Positions 35,644 to 42,492 of a DNA stretch of 42,492 nt are shown here, piece by piece. The position numbers and the translations under genes were made by a program. Each line of letters opens with the position of its first letter. Within the stretch, counting starts at the first letter, position 1. The stretch is from Candidatus Competibacter denitrificans Run_A_D11. GTDB lineage: Bacteria; Pseudomonadota; Gammaproteobacteria; Competibacterales; Competibacteraceae. Location of the stretch: assembly GCF_001051235.1 (NCBI RefSeq), contig NZ_CBTJ020000083.1:1-42492 (forward strand), read 5' to 3'. The notes under the pieces are model-generated. The model did no database searches. It was not told the DNA's origin and saw nothing but the letters and a program-made list of their open reading frames with translations.

Positions 35644-36421
35644 GCCGATTCTCGGCGGCGCGACCGCGCGGCCCCTCAAAATAAGCCCGAATCAAGGGGT
35701 GCTCGGAACGGGTTAATTCTGCCATCGGCGCATAGCCAATCACCCGCTTTTCTCCGAGAAACGCCACCCGGTCAGTGGTTTGCCACAAAGTATCCAGATC
35801 ATGCGTCACCATTACCACGGTCAGCCCCAACGATTTTTTAAGTTGTGCCACCAGTTCATCAAAAGCACCGGCGCTCACCGGATCAAGTCCGGCGGTGGGT
35901 TCGTCTAGAAACAGCAACGCCGGGTCCAACGCCAGGGCGCGGGCCAAGGCTGCTCGCTTGAGCATCCCGCCGCTCAATTCGCGCGGCAACTTGCCACCCG
36001 CGTCGGCCGGCAAGCCAGCGAGTGCAATCTTCAAATCGGCGATCTCCGCGATATCCTTGGTTGATAGGGATGTATGTTCCCGCAATGGCACCCCCACATT
36101 CTCCCGCACCGTCAATGAGCTGAACAGCGCACCTTGCTGGAATAGCATCCCGAACCGGCGCCGCAATTGAAACGCCGCCTGCTCATCGATCCCGACGATT
36201 TCCTGACCGAACAGTTTGATCGAACCGCTGATCGGCTGGAGCAACATGATGATCGACCGCAACAGCGTGGTCTTGCCTGAACCACTGCCGCCGACCAGCG
36301 CCACGACTTCACCGCGATGGATATCCAAATCCAGCTTCTCGTGGATGATCACCGAGCCAAAGCCGTTGCGCAGATTGCGAATGGCGATAACCGAGGGTTT
36401 AGCCTGAGAGGGCACGCTCAT
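35633..36421 (-). CDS. mlaF: ABC ATPase of the Mla/MCE lipid transporter
   Basis: A 262-residue cytoplasmic ATPase that powers lipid movement between the membranes. Walker A GGSGSGKTTLL, Q-loop region FGMLFQQGALFSSLTV, ABC signature LSGGMLKRAALARAL and Walker B ALLFLDEPTAGLDP are intact, followed by the switch histidine in VMVTHDLDTL. The start overlaps the permease stop as ATGA. Gene order permease-ATPase-MCE-lipoprotein is normal for such systems. Confidence 0.95.
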   Translation of the reverse strand: MSVPSQAKPSVIAIRNLRNGFGSVIIHEKLDLDIHRGEVVALVGGSGSGKTTLLRSIIMLLQPISGSIKLFGQEIVGIDEQAAFQLRRRFGMLFQQGALFSSLTVRENVGVPLREHTSLSTKDIAEIADLKIALAGLPADAGGKLPRELSGGMLKRAALARALALDPALLFLDEPTAGLDPVSAGAFDELVAQLKKSLGLTVVMVTHDLDTLWQTTDRVAFLGEKRVIGYAPMAELTRSEHPLIRAYFEGPRGRAAENRRAE

Positions 36422-37560
36422 AGCCCTATCCCGCCGAGCACGACCGAAAATAAAGCATCGGCGGCGATCACCAAAAAGATCGACTGCACTACGCTGACGG
36501 TGGTTTGCCGGCCTACGCTATCAGCGCCACCACGGACGTGGAAGCCCTGATAGCATCCGACCAGCGCGATGATAGCGGCGAATACCGGTGCCTTGCCCAC
36601 TCCCAACAAGAAGGAGGTCAAGGTCACCACGCGCGGCACACGCTCCAGAAAATCGGTGAAGCTCACATCCAGCAGCGCCTGAGCCATGACCATTCCACCG
36701 AACAGGCTGAGCGCATCGGCGAACACCGTTAACAGCGGCAGCGCGATAACCAGCGCCAAGAGCTTAGGCAGTACCAGCAAATCCATTGGCGCAATGCCGA
36801 TGGTGCGCAGTGCATCCACCTCCTCCGTGATTTGCATGGTGCCGATCTGAGCGGTATAGGCCGAACCGGTGCGACCGGCAACGATGATAGCGGTGATGAG
36901 CGGTGCCAGCTCGCGCAACATGGTCAGCGAAATCAGCTCGACGATGAAGATGTTGGCACCATAAATCTTGAGCTGCTGGCCCCCTTGATAGGCGATGACA
37001 ATACCCAGCATGAAGGCGAGCAAGGCGATGATCGGCAGTGCTCTAACCCCGGCATCTTCAATATTGCCAAACAACGCCCGCCAGCGTAATCGATCAGGAC
37101 GCCACAGCGCGTGAACCAAGGAGACCGCCGCCTCGCCGACAAAGCCCAGAAATTGCAATCCAGCCTGCGCATGGGATACGAACGCTCGGCCCAGTCTCTC
37201 CAGTGGATTGGAACGGGTCAGCGGCGGCGCTGAAACCCCCGCATCGGCACGGCGCTCCCGCACCAGGTCCAGCAAGGCTCGCTGCTCCGGGCGCAACCCG
37301 ATAAGCGTGACCGGGTGGCCGGCTCGCTCCAGCTCAGCGACAAGATTGAGCAGTCGCAATGCGCCGGTGGTGTCGATGGCTCCGATCCCGGAGCCGTCCA
37401 ATTGGAGGTCTTTATTAGGCCAATTCACCCCCGCCAACCGCGAATCCAAGTCCTCGATTCCGGCCAGCGTCCAGTCACCCCGGCAAAAATAATGAGCGCC
37501 TTCAGGTTGCACCAGCGCTGGCTTGCCTGGTTCAGGGAACACGCGGCTATCCGCCATCAT
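36418..37560 (-). CDS. mlaE: Mla/MCE transporter permease with fused N-terminal STAS domain
   Basis: A 380-residue protein. Residues about 15-110 form a STAS-like (MlaB-type) domain (LDGSGIGAIDTTGALRLLNL). The permease part follows, with helices beginning around ALPIIALLAFMLGIVIAYQGG and the MlaE signature ELAPLITAIIVAGRTGSAYTAQIGTM. In E. coli the STAS subunit MlaB is separate; here it is fused, as in many proteobacteria. The start ATG is at 37560 or 37557, just 5 bases past the nuclease stop; the frame opens at 37626 inside the nuclease gene. Confidence 0.92.
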   Translation of the reverse strand: MMADSRVFPEPGKPALVQPEGAHYFCRGDWTLAGIEDLDSRLAGVNWPNKDLQLDGSGIGAIDTTGALRLLNLVAELERAGHPVTLIGLRPEQRALLDLVRERRADAGVSAPPLTRSNPLERLGRAFVSHAQAGLQFLGFVGEAAVSLVHALWRPDRLRWRALFGNIEDAGVRALPIIALLAFMLGIVIAYQGGQQLKIYGANIFIVELISLTMLRELAPLITAIIVAGRTGSAYTAQIGTMQITEEVDALRTIGIAPMDLLVLPKLLALVIALPLLTVFADALSLFGGMVMAQALLDVSFTDFLERVPRVVTLTSFLLGVGKAPVFAAIIALVGCYQGFHVRGGADSVGRQTTVSVVQSIFLVIAADALFSVVLGGIGL

Positions 37561-37565
37561 CAAGC

Positions 37566-38159
37566 TCAGCGCAGGTTTAGCCGCCGCCAGGTGGCGGGAT
37601 CTTGTTGGCTGCCCGGTTTCGCCCAAATGCCGCGCCGGGCTTGCTTGGCTTCTGTCTGGGCTTGGCGGTAAACGGGTGAGTGATTGTATTGCGCATAGAC
37701 GACCGCGTGGCCCTGCCGGACCATTTCCAACCCGACATCACGGTCGCCGGCCAAGACTTGGGCGACCGTGCGCCCATAGCGGTCCTGATCCATGATGTAC
37801 AGGCTGACGGACCCGAAACGAGGCAGCAAGCCACGCAACGATTCCCGTGAGCGATCTCCCCAAGGTTCTTGCTTCATCTCCGGTGCATCGATACCGAATA
37901 CACGCACCTTCACTTCACCAGCCGGACAACTGGCAACCAAGGTGTCACCGTCATAGACCGCCTTGACGCTGCATATCAATTCAGCTCCCTTGGCTGTGGT
38001 GGAAGGTGGAGCCTTCGGCTCATGCAAGATATAACTGATTGCAATGATGGCTATGATCAAGCCGCCCATCACCCACACCGAGCGATTTCTGCGTCGGCGG
38101 GTGCGATTCAGTTCACCACGTAACGCCCTTTCCAGCCATTTCAACAGTTCCTGGTTCAC
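37566..38159 (-). CDS. Membrane-anchored thermonuclease (SNase-like)
   Basis: A 197-residue protein. A basic N-terminus is followed by one transmembrane helix (SVWVMGGLIIAIIAISYIL, about residues 27-45) and a staphylococcal-nuclease domain outside the membrane: VYDGDTLVA, VRVFGIDAPE with the catalytic Arg and Asp, and DRYGRTVAQV. It should cut DNA or RNA in the periplasm. The start is the GTG at 38159, which overlaps the fghA stop (GTGA, 38156-38159); the longer frame to 38276 lies inside fghA. Coupling with formaldehyde genes and an Mla transporter is unusual. Confidence 0.88.
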   Translation of the reverse strand: MNQELLKWLERALRGELNRTRRRRNRSVWVMGGLIIAIIAISYILHEPKAPPSTTAKGAELICSVKAVYDGDTLVASCPAGEVKVRVFGIDAPEMKQEPWGDRSRESLRGLLPRFGSVSLYIMDQDRYGRTVAQVLAGDRDVGLEMVRQGHAVVYAQYNHSPVYRQAQTEAKQARRGIWAKPGSQQDPATWRRLNLR

Positions 38160-38986
38160 CGCAGATGATCGGCGTGATAAGCCAGATGCTCGCCGATGAA
38201 GCTCGCAATGAAGTGATAACTGTGATCGTAACCCTCTTGCCAGCGCAAGGTCAGCGGGAATTTCCGCGCCGCGCAAATCCGCTCCAGTGAGGTTGGATGG
38301 AGTTGCTGGGCCAGGAATTCGTCGTCCGTGCCCTGATCGATCAGCAAAGGAATGGCCGCTGCCCCGTCCTCAATCAGGCGGGTGGCGTCGTAAGCGGCCC
38401 ACGTTTCCCGCTCCTTGCCCAGATATGCGCCAAAACAACCCTGGCCCCAGCCGCAGGCCATCGGGTGACAAATCGGTGCGAAGGCAGAAACGGAACGATA
38501 GCGGCCCGGCTCTTTCAAGGCGCAGATGAGGGCGCCGTGACCACCCATCGAATGGCCGGTGATGGCACGGGCGTCAGTCAGCGGCAGATTTGCCTCGACT
38601 AGCGCCGGTAACTCGCGGGTGACGTAATCATACATCTGGTAATGGGTTGCCCATGGCGCCTGGGTGGCGTTGACATAGAAACCCGCACCCTGGCCAAGAT
38701 CGTAGCGTTCCGGCACATCCGGCACATCCGCACCACGCGGGCTGGTGTCGGGGATGACCAGCACCAGCCCCAGTTCCGCTGCGTAGCGCTGCGCCCCGGC
38801 CTTGACCCGGAAATTGTCATCGGTGCAGGTCAGGCCGGACAGCCAGTAGACCGCCGGGACTTTTGCCGTAGCTGCCGCCGGTGGCAGATACACTGAAAAG
38901 GTCATATCGCAATGGCAAAGCTGCGAGCGGTGGCGATAGCGATTGAGCCAGCCGCCGAATTCCTTGATCGCTTCGATGTGCTCCAC
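38156..38986 (-). CDS. fghA: S-formylglutathione hydrolase
   Basis: A 276-residue esterase D-family hydrolase that splits S-formylglutathione into formate and glutathione, the second step of glutathione-dependent formaldehyde oxidation. The nucleophile is the Ser of GHSMGGHGA, with Asp in DQGTDDEF and His in GYDHSYHF completing the triad. The frame opens at a TTG at 38992, but the GTG at 38986 aligns with the family start (EHIEAIKEFGGW) and has AGGAG 9 bases upstream. It follows frmA by 12 bases. Confidence 0.94.
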   Translation of the reverse strand: MEHIEAIKEFGGWLNRYRHRSQLCHCDMTFSVYLPPAAATAKVPAVYWLSGLTCTDDNFRVKAGAQRYAAELGLVLVIPDTSPRGADVPDVPERYDLGQGAGFYVNATQAPWATHYQMYDYVTRELPALVEANLPLTDARAITGHSMGGHGALICALKEPGRYRSVSAFAPICHPMACGWGQGCFGAYLGKERETWAAYDATRLIEDGAAAIPLLIDQGTDDEFLAQQLHPTSLERICAARKFPLTLRWQEGYDHSYHFIASFIGEHLAYHADHLR

Positions 38987-38998
38987 CGGCAAATGCTC

Positions 38999-40108
38999 CT
39001 AAAACAGAATCACGGAACGGATGCTCTTACCTTCGTGCATCAGGTCAAAAGCGGTGTTGATCTCTTCCAGAGGCATCGTGTGTGTCACCATGCTGTCCAG
39101 TTCGATTTGGCCATTGAGGTAGTTTTCCACGTAACCGGGTAACTGGGTGCGGCCCTTGACCCCGCCAAACGCGGTGCCTTTCCAGGTGCGGCCGGTGACC
39201 AGTTGGAACGGGCGAGTGCGGATTTCCTGACCGGCCCCGGCTACGCCGATGATGGTGGACACGCCCCAACCCATGTGGCAACACTCCAACGCCTGGCGCA
39301 TCACGTTGACGTTGCCGATGCACTCGAAGGAATAATCGACGCCGCCGTTGGTCATCTCTTTAATCGCCTCAACCAGATCGCCGCTGAGTTCCTTGGGATT
39401 GAGAGTATCTGTCGCTCCCAAGGAGGTCGCCATGGCAAATTTATCGGAATTGAGATCGACGGCAATAATTCGCCCCGCCTTGGCCATCACCGCGCCCTGA
39501 ATCACCGACAGGCCGATGCCGCCGAGGCCGAATACCGCGACCGTCGAACCTGGCTCGACTTTGGCCGTATTCAGCACTGCGCCGATGCCGGTGGTGACGC
39601 CGCAACCGAGCAGGCACACTTTATCCAGCGGTGCAGCGGGATTGATCTTGGCCAGCGCGATTTCCGGCACCACGGTATATTCGGCGAAGGTCGAGCAACC
39701 CATATAGTGAAACAGCGGCTGACCCTTGCAGGAAAAGCGGCGGGTGTGATCGGGCATATAACCCGTCCACACCGTGGCGGCGATGGATTGGCACAGGTTC
39801 GATTTCGTCGAACGGCAATACGCGCATTCGCCACATTCCGGGATATAGAGCGGAATGACATGATCGCCGGGTTTCAGGCCCTTGACGCCGGGGCCACATT
39901 CGACCACTTCACAGCCGCCTTCATGGCCCAGAATGCAGGGAAAGGCACCTTCCGGGTCATCACCCGACAAGGTGAAGGCGTCGGTATGACAGACCCCAGT
40001 CGCCACCACTTTGAGTAAAACCTCGCCTTCCTTTGGCCCTTCGACTTCAACCTGCTCAATTACCAGCGGTTTTTTTGGCTCCCAGGCCACAGCGGCGCGT
40101 GCTTTCAT
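38999..40108 (-). CDS. frmA: S-(hydroxymethyl)glutathione dehydrogenase, class III ADH
   Basis: A 369-residue zinc alcohol dehydrogenase that oxidises the formaldehyde-glutathione adduct with NAD. Catalytic zinc ligands are in GVCHTD, GHEGG and GCGVTTG; the structural zinc cysteines are in [15 protein letters not shown]; the NAD site is GLGGIGLSV. The length matches FrmA/AdhC exactly. ATG 40108 has GAGGAG about 10 bases upstream. No frmR-type repressor gene is visible upstream; metY lies 39 bases away on the same strand. Confidence 0.96.
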   Translation of the reverse strand: MKARAAVAWEPKKPLVIEQVEVEGPKEGEVLLKVVATGVCHTDAFTLSGDDPEGAFPCILGHEGGCEVVECGPGVKGLKPGDHVIPLYIPECGECAYCRSTKSNLCQSIAATVWTGYMPDHTRRFSCKGQPLFHYMGCSTFAEYTVVPEIALAKINPAAPLDKVCLLGCGVTTGIGAVLNTAKVEPGSTVAVFGLGGIGLSVIQGAVMAKAGRIIAVDLNSDKFAMATSLGATDTLNPKELSGDLVEAIKEMTNGGVDYSFECIGNVNVMRQALECCHMGWGVSTIIGVAGAGQEIRTRPFQLVTGRTWKGTAFGGVKGRTQLPGYVENYLNGQIELDSMVTHTMPLEEINTAFDLMHEGKSIRSVILF

Positions 40109-40147
40109 AGTATCGATCTCCTCAAAAGTTATCCGCTACCGGAGCCA

Positions 40148-41422
40148 CTACTTCGCCGCTGCCAGCGCCTGTTCCAGATCGGCCAGAATATCGTCGATGT
40201 GCTCGATGCCGATGGACAGCCGCACCAAATCCTCACTGACCCCGGCTCTAGCTAATTCCTCTGGCGATAGTTGGCGGTGAGTGGTGGTGGCGGGATGGCA
40301 GGCCAGTGACTTGGCGTCACCGATATTAACGAGTCGTACAATGAGTTGCAGCGCGTCGATGAATTTGGCCCCGGCCTCGCGTCCCCCCTTGATGCCGAAG
40401 CTGAGGATGCTGGAACCACGTCCGCCCATGTACTTATCGACCAGCGGCTTGGCGGGACTATCGGGCAGGGCCGGATAGTTGACCCAGGCCACTTGCGGAT
40501 GACCTTGCAAATAGGTGGCAGCCTTGAGCGCATTCTCGCAATGGCGATCCATCCGCACTGGTAGCGTCTCGATGCCTTGCAGAATCAGGAAGCTGTTGAA
40601 CGGCGAAATGGCTGCGCCAGTGTTGCGCAATGGCACGACCCGCGCCCGCCCGATGAAGGCCGCTGGCCCCAGCGCCTCGACATAGACCACGCCGTGATAG
40701 GAGGGATCGGGTTCATTCAGCCGGATAAAGCGGGCTTTGTGCTCAGTCCACGGAAAGCGACCGGAATCGACGATGACGCCGCCAATGCTGGTGCCGTGAC
40801 CGCCCATGTATTTGGTCAGCGCATGGACGATGATGTCCGCACCATGCTCAAAGGGTCGGCACAGATAGGGGGTCGGCACGGTATTATCCACAATCAGCGG
40901 CACCCCGTGCGCGTGCGCCACCTCCGCCAATGCGCCCATATCCACCACATTGGCCGCCGGATTGCCGATGGATTCACAAAAAACCGCCTTGGTCTTGTCA
41001 TCAATCAGCCGACCCATCGCGGCATGATCGCGGTAATCGGCGAACCGAACTTGAATGCCGTAGCGTGGCAAGGTATGGGCGAACAGGTTGTAGGTGCCGC
41101 CGTACAATGTTGAGGTGGTGACAATGTTATCGCCCGCCTCGGCAATCGTCATGATGGCGTAAGTCACTGCCGCCATGCCGGAAGCTACGCCCAGCGCCCC
41201 GACCCCGCCTTCCATCGCCGCCACTCGTTGTTCCAGCACCGCAGTGGTGGGATTCATAATGCGGGTATAGATATTTCCCGGTACTTTAAGATCGAATAAA
41301 TCGGCCCCGTGCTGGGTATCGTCGAAGGCGTAGGAGGTGGTTTGATAAATCGGAACGGCAACGGCCTTGGTGGTGGATTCGGGCGTATAGCCGCCGTGGA
41401 TGGCAAGGGTTTCAATTTTCAT
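40148..41422 (-). CDS. metY: O-acetylhomoserine sulfhydrylase (aminocarboxypropyltransferase)
   Basis: A 424-residue PLP enzyme of the Cys/Met metabolism family that makes homocysteine from O-acetylhomoserine and sulfide. The N-terminus ETLAIHGGYTPE, YTRIMNPTTAVLEQRVAAMEGG and the PLP lysine region VHALTKYMGGHG are typical of MetY; length is also that of MetY rather than the shorter MetB/MetZ. Homoserine comes from the Hom protein encoded at 25886-27217. I looked for a SAM riboswitch upstream (41423-41600) and saw none. Confidence 0.94.
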   Translation of the reverse strand: MKIETLAIHGGYTPESTTKAVAVPIYQTTSYAFDDTQHGADLFDLKVPGNIYTRIMNPTTAVLEQRVAAMEGGVGALGVASGMAAVTYAIMTIAEAGDNIVTTSTLYGGTYNLFAHTLPRYGIQVRFADYRDHAAMGRLIDDKTKAVFCESIGNPAANVVDMGALAEVAHAHGVPLIVDNTVPTPYLCRPFEHGADIIVHALTKYMGGHGTSIGGVIVDSGRFPWTEHKARFIRLNEPDPSYHGVVYVEALGPAAFIGRARVVPLRNTGAAISPFNSFLILQGIETLPVRMDRHCENALKAATYLQGHPQVAWVNYPALPDSPAKPLVDKYMGGRGSSILSFGIKGGREAGAKFIDALQLIVRLVNIGDAKSLACHPATTTHRQLSPEELARAGVSEDLVRLSIGIEHIDDILADLEQALAAAK

Positions 41423-41877
41423 GGTCGAGTGTTCCGTCGGGCTGGGAAATAATGGATAAGTCTGGACGGAGAAGTCAGGAAATGTCCAGTAGAGCTATGC
41501 TGTGGGCGATATTTTGCAAGGCTCGCAGTCACAGGGTTGGCCGGGAGCCATGGATAACCTTTCACAAAAAGGCGAAATCGCCTACCGCTGTGACCAGCCT
41601 GAATCTTTATCAGGTGGCGGTGGCCGACCCTGATAACTGAGGTATTGAAGAACGGCGCCGATGAAGATGGCTAAGAGGGCAATCATAGCGAGATATTTCA
41701 TAGCTTGAGCCTCGCTCCTGGGAGATGGAAACATGCCTGAAGTTTACACATGACAGGTTCTTCGAAATGGCCTTTTAGGGAGAGGATCGGCACAAGTCGG
41801 AATTTGCGGGCTAGGCAGGAGGAACCACAGAATCAACTGTCAGAGATTGGAACAGACAGTTATTTAGGAATACTTTC
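41423..41877. other. Intergenic region between metY and the phasin gene
   Basis: These 455 bases contain the metY promoter (not identified), the 39-codon minus-strand ORF at 41582-41701, and an inverted repeat TTATCAGG/CCTGATAA (41607-41614 and 41629-41636) that lies inside that ORF. Bases 41702-41877 contain the phasin leader; I see no other element. Confidence 0.5.
41582..41701 (-). CDS. Small single-pass membrane protein candidate, 39 aa
   Basis: From ATG 41701 to TAG 41582 the minus strand encodes 39 residues. They begin with a hydrophobic helix, MKYLAMIALLAIFIGAVLQY, and end with a proline-rich polar tail (GRPPPPDKDSGWSQR). GAGG lies 8 bases upstream of the ATG, and AGGAG slightly further. 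The amphipathic plan is that of bacterial small membrane proteins, but no homologue is known to me and such frames can arise by chance. Confidence 0.4.
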   Translation of the reverse strand: MKYLAMIALLAIFIGAVLQYLSYQGRPPPPDKDSGWSQR

Positions 41878-42267
41878 ATGGTAAGTCGCCGTACTAAGAA
41901 ATCCAAATCTGTACCCGCCCAGATGATGGAACTGGCGTTTGCTACCCCCCAAGTGGTCGCACACCGATTAGGCCGCATGGCGCGAGCTGGCTCGAAACCG
42001 TCAGCGCGCGATGCCAAAGAGTTTCAGCGCATGGGCACGGAAAAGGTCGCAGCATTTGCGGAATCTTGGTCCGCTATGGCCTTTGCAGCGTTTCACAACA
42101 GCCAAACGCTGACCCGTGCTTTGTTAACTCCCTCCGGAAAACGGGGCTTAAAAGCTCAAGTGTCTGCCGCCCGCCGGACGAGCGCAGGTGCCATGGATAT
42201 CATGGAAAAAGGCTTGGCTCCTAATTCATCAACGAGCCGTAGCGAACGCAAAACGTTTAGCTCGTAG
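41878..42267 (+). CDS. Polyhydroxyalkanoate granule-associated phasin-like protein
   Basis: A 129-residue basic protein. The central segment TPQVVAHRLGRMARAGSKPSARDAKEFQRMG and the following FAESWSAMAF match the small phasins annotated as polyhydroxyalkanoate granule-associated. These coat PHA granules in the cytoplasm. AGGA lies 8 bases before the ATG. The C-terminal 40 residues (LLTPSGKRGLKAQVSAARR onwards) extend beyond the conserved core and are low in complexity. The 225 bases after it (42268-42492) hold no gene I can support. Confidence 0.8.
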   Translation: MVSRRTKKSKSVPAQMMELAFATPQVVAHRLGRMARAGSKPSARDAKEFQRMGTEKVAAFAESWSAMAFAAFHNSQTLTRALLTPSGKRGLKAQVSAARRTSAGAMDIMEKGLAPNSSTSRSERKTFSS

Positions 42268-42492
42268 TAAGAGTAAATGATAATCCTAACCAAAGATAGA
42301 TAAGAAGGTTGCAGAAAGGGCCGCGAAGGCGGCGGGGTGATCATGGAGATGATGGTAGAGGCGCAAGGAGAGATCCACCATTTCTTCGGTTTTAGCTAAG
42401 TACAGGACAAAAAACTAAGTCATTGACCTATAAGGATGTTCAAGGATGTCCTGGTCATCTCTCTCGCGCCACATGAATGAATCCGTTTTAGC

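Noticed and set aside
41423..41600. SAM riboswitch upstream of metY
   Set aside because: No SAM-type stem set or terminator with a T run could be traced between metY and the small ORF.
42390..42460. Short direct repeat AAGGATGT near the right edge
   Set aside because: Two nearby copies of about eight bases are too short and few to support a repeat array or regulatory iteron.

Overview
The window looks like chromosome of a high-GC gammaproteobacterium. I infer a member of, or relative of, Candidatus Competibacter (glycogen- and polyhydroxyalkanoate-accumulating bacteria), because a PHA-granule phasin, a GH57 glucan hydrolase, an uptake hydrogenase and gammaproteobacterial-type housekeeping operons occur together. 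No rRNA, tRNA or other species-level marker is present, so the assignment is tentative.

Layout. (1) 1-131: end of an insertion sequence, with what looks like its transposase C-terminus and tandem copies of a 17-bp terminal repeat. (2) 302-5964, minus strand: complete membrane-bound [NiFe]-hydrogenase operon of the Hyb (hydrogenase-2) type, hybO-hybA-hybB-hybC-hybD. (3) 5965-9140: AT-rich intergenic region with an FNR-type promoter, a periplasmic-sensor diguanylate cyclase and an FNR/CRP-family regulator. (4) 9141-17558, plus strand: membrane-anchored cytochrome c, hupE and hypA-hypB-hypF, then, after two unrelated minus-strand genes and a 117-bp mobile element, hypC-hypD-hypE. Together these supply nickel import and the full Ni-Fe(CN)2CO cofactor machinery for the hydrogenase. 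(5) 17589-21566: pyruvate kinase, a second identical mobile element in inverse orientation, and a GH57 hydrolase. (6) 21635-24510: a decaying cluster with an intact alcohol dehydrogenase and a gate-domain membrane protein between a frameshifted, internally deleted cupin and a fused aldo/keto-reductase plus carboxymuconolactone-decarboxylase remnant. (7) 24666-30035: alaC, hom, an RpfE-type protein and recJ. (8) 30032-33822: a MASE1 diguanylate cyclase, an N-formylglutamate amidohydrolase and a phosphoribulokinase. (9) 40108 down to 33942: formaldehyde detoxification (frmA, fghA), a membrane-anchored nuclease and a four-gene Mla/MCE lipid transporter, nearly all overlapping or a few bases apart. 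(10) 40148-42267: metY, an unlisted 39-codon membrane ORF and a PHA phasin.

The most unusual signals are three. First, two 117-bp elements, 100% identical and in inverted orientation, bracket hypCDE-pyk. They share 17-bp terminal repeats with an IS at the left edge, and each sits just upstream of a gene (hypC, pyk) in the same relative orientation. Second, an FNR homologue keeps three of the four cluster cysteines at exactly the FNR spacing but has Asn in place of the fourth; a near-consensus FNR box lies at the class II position before the neighbouring diguanylate cyclase. Third, a membrane-tethered protein with an acyl-carrier-like domain and a DUF1877 gene lie inside the split hyp cluster.
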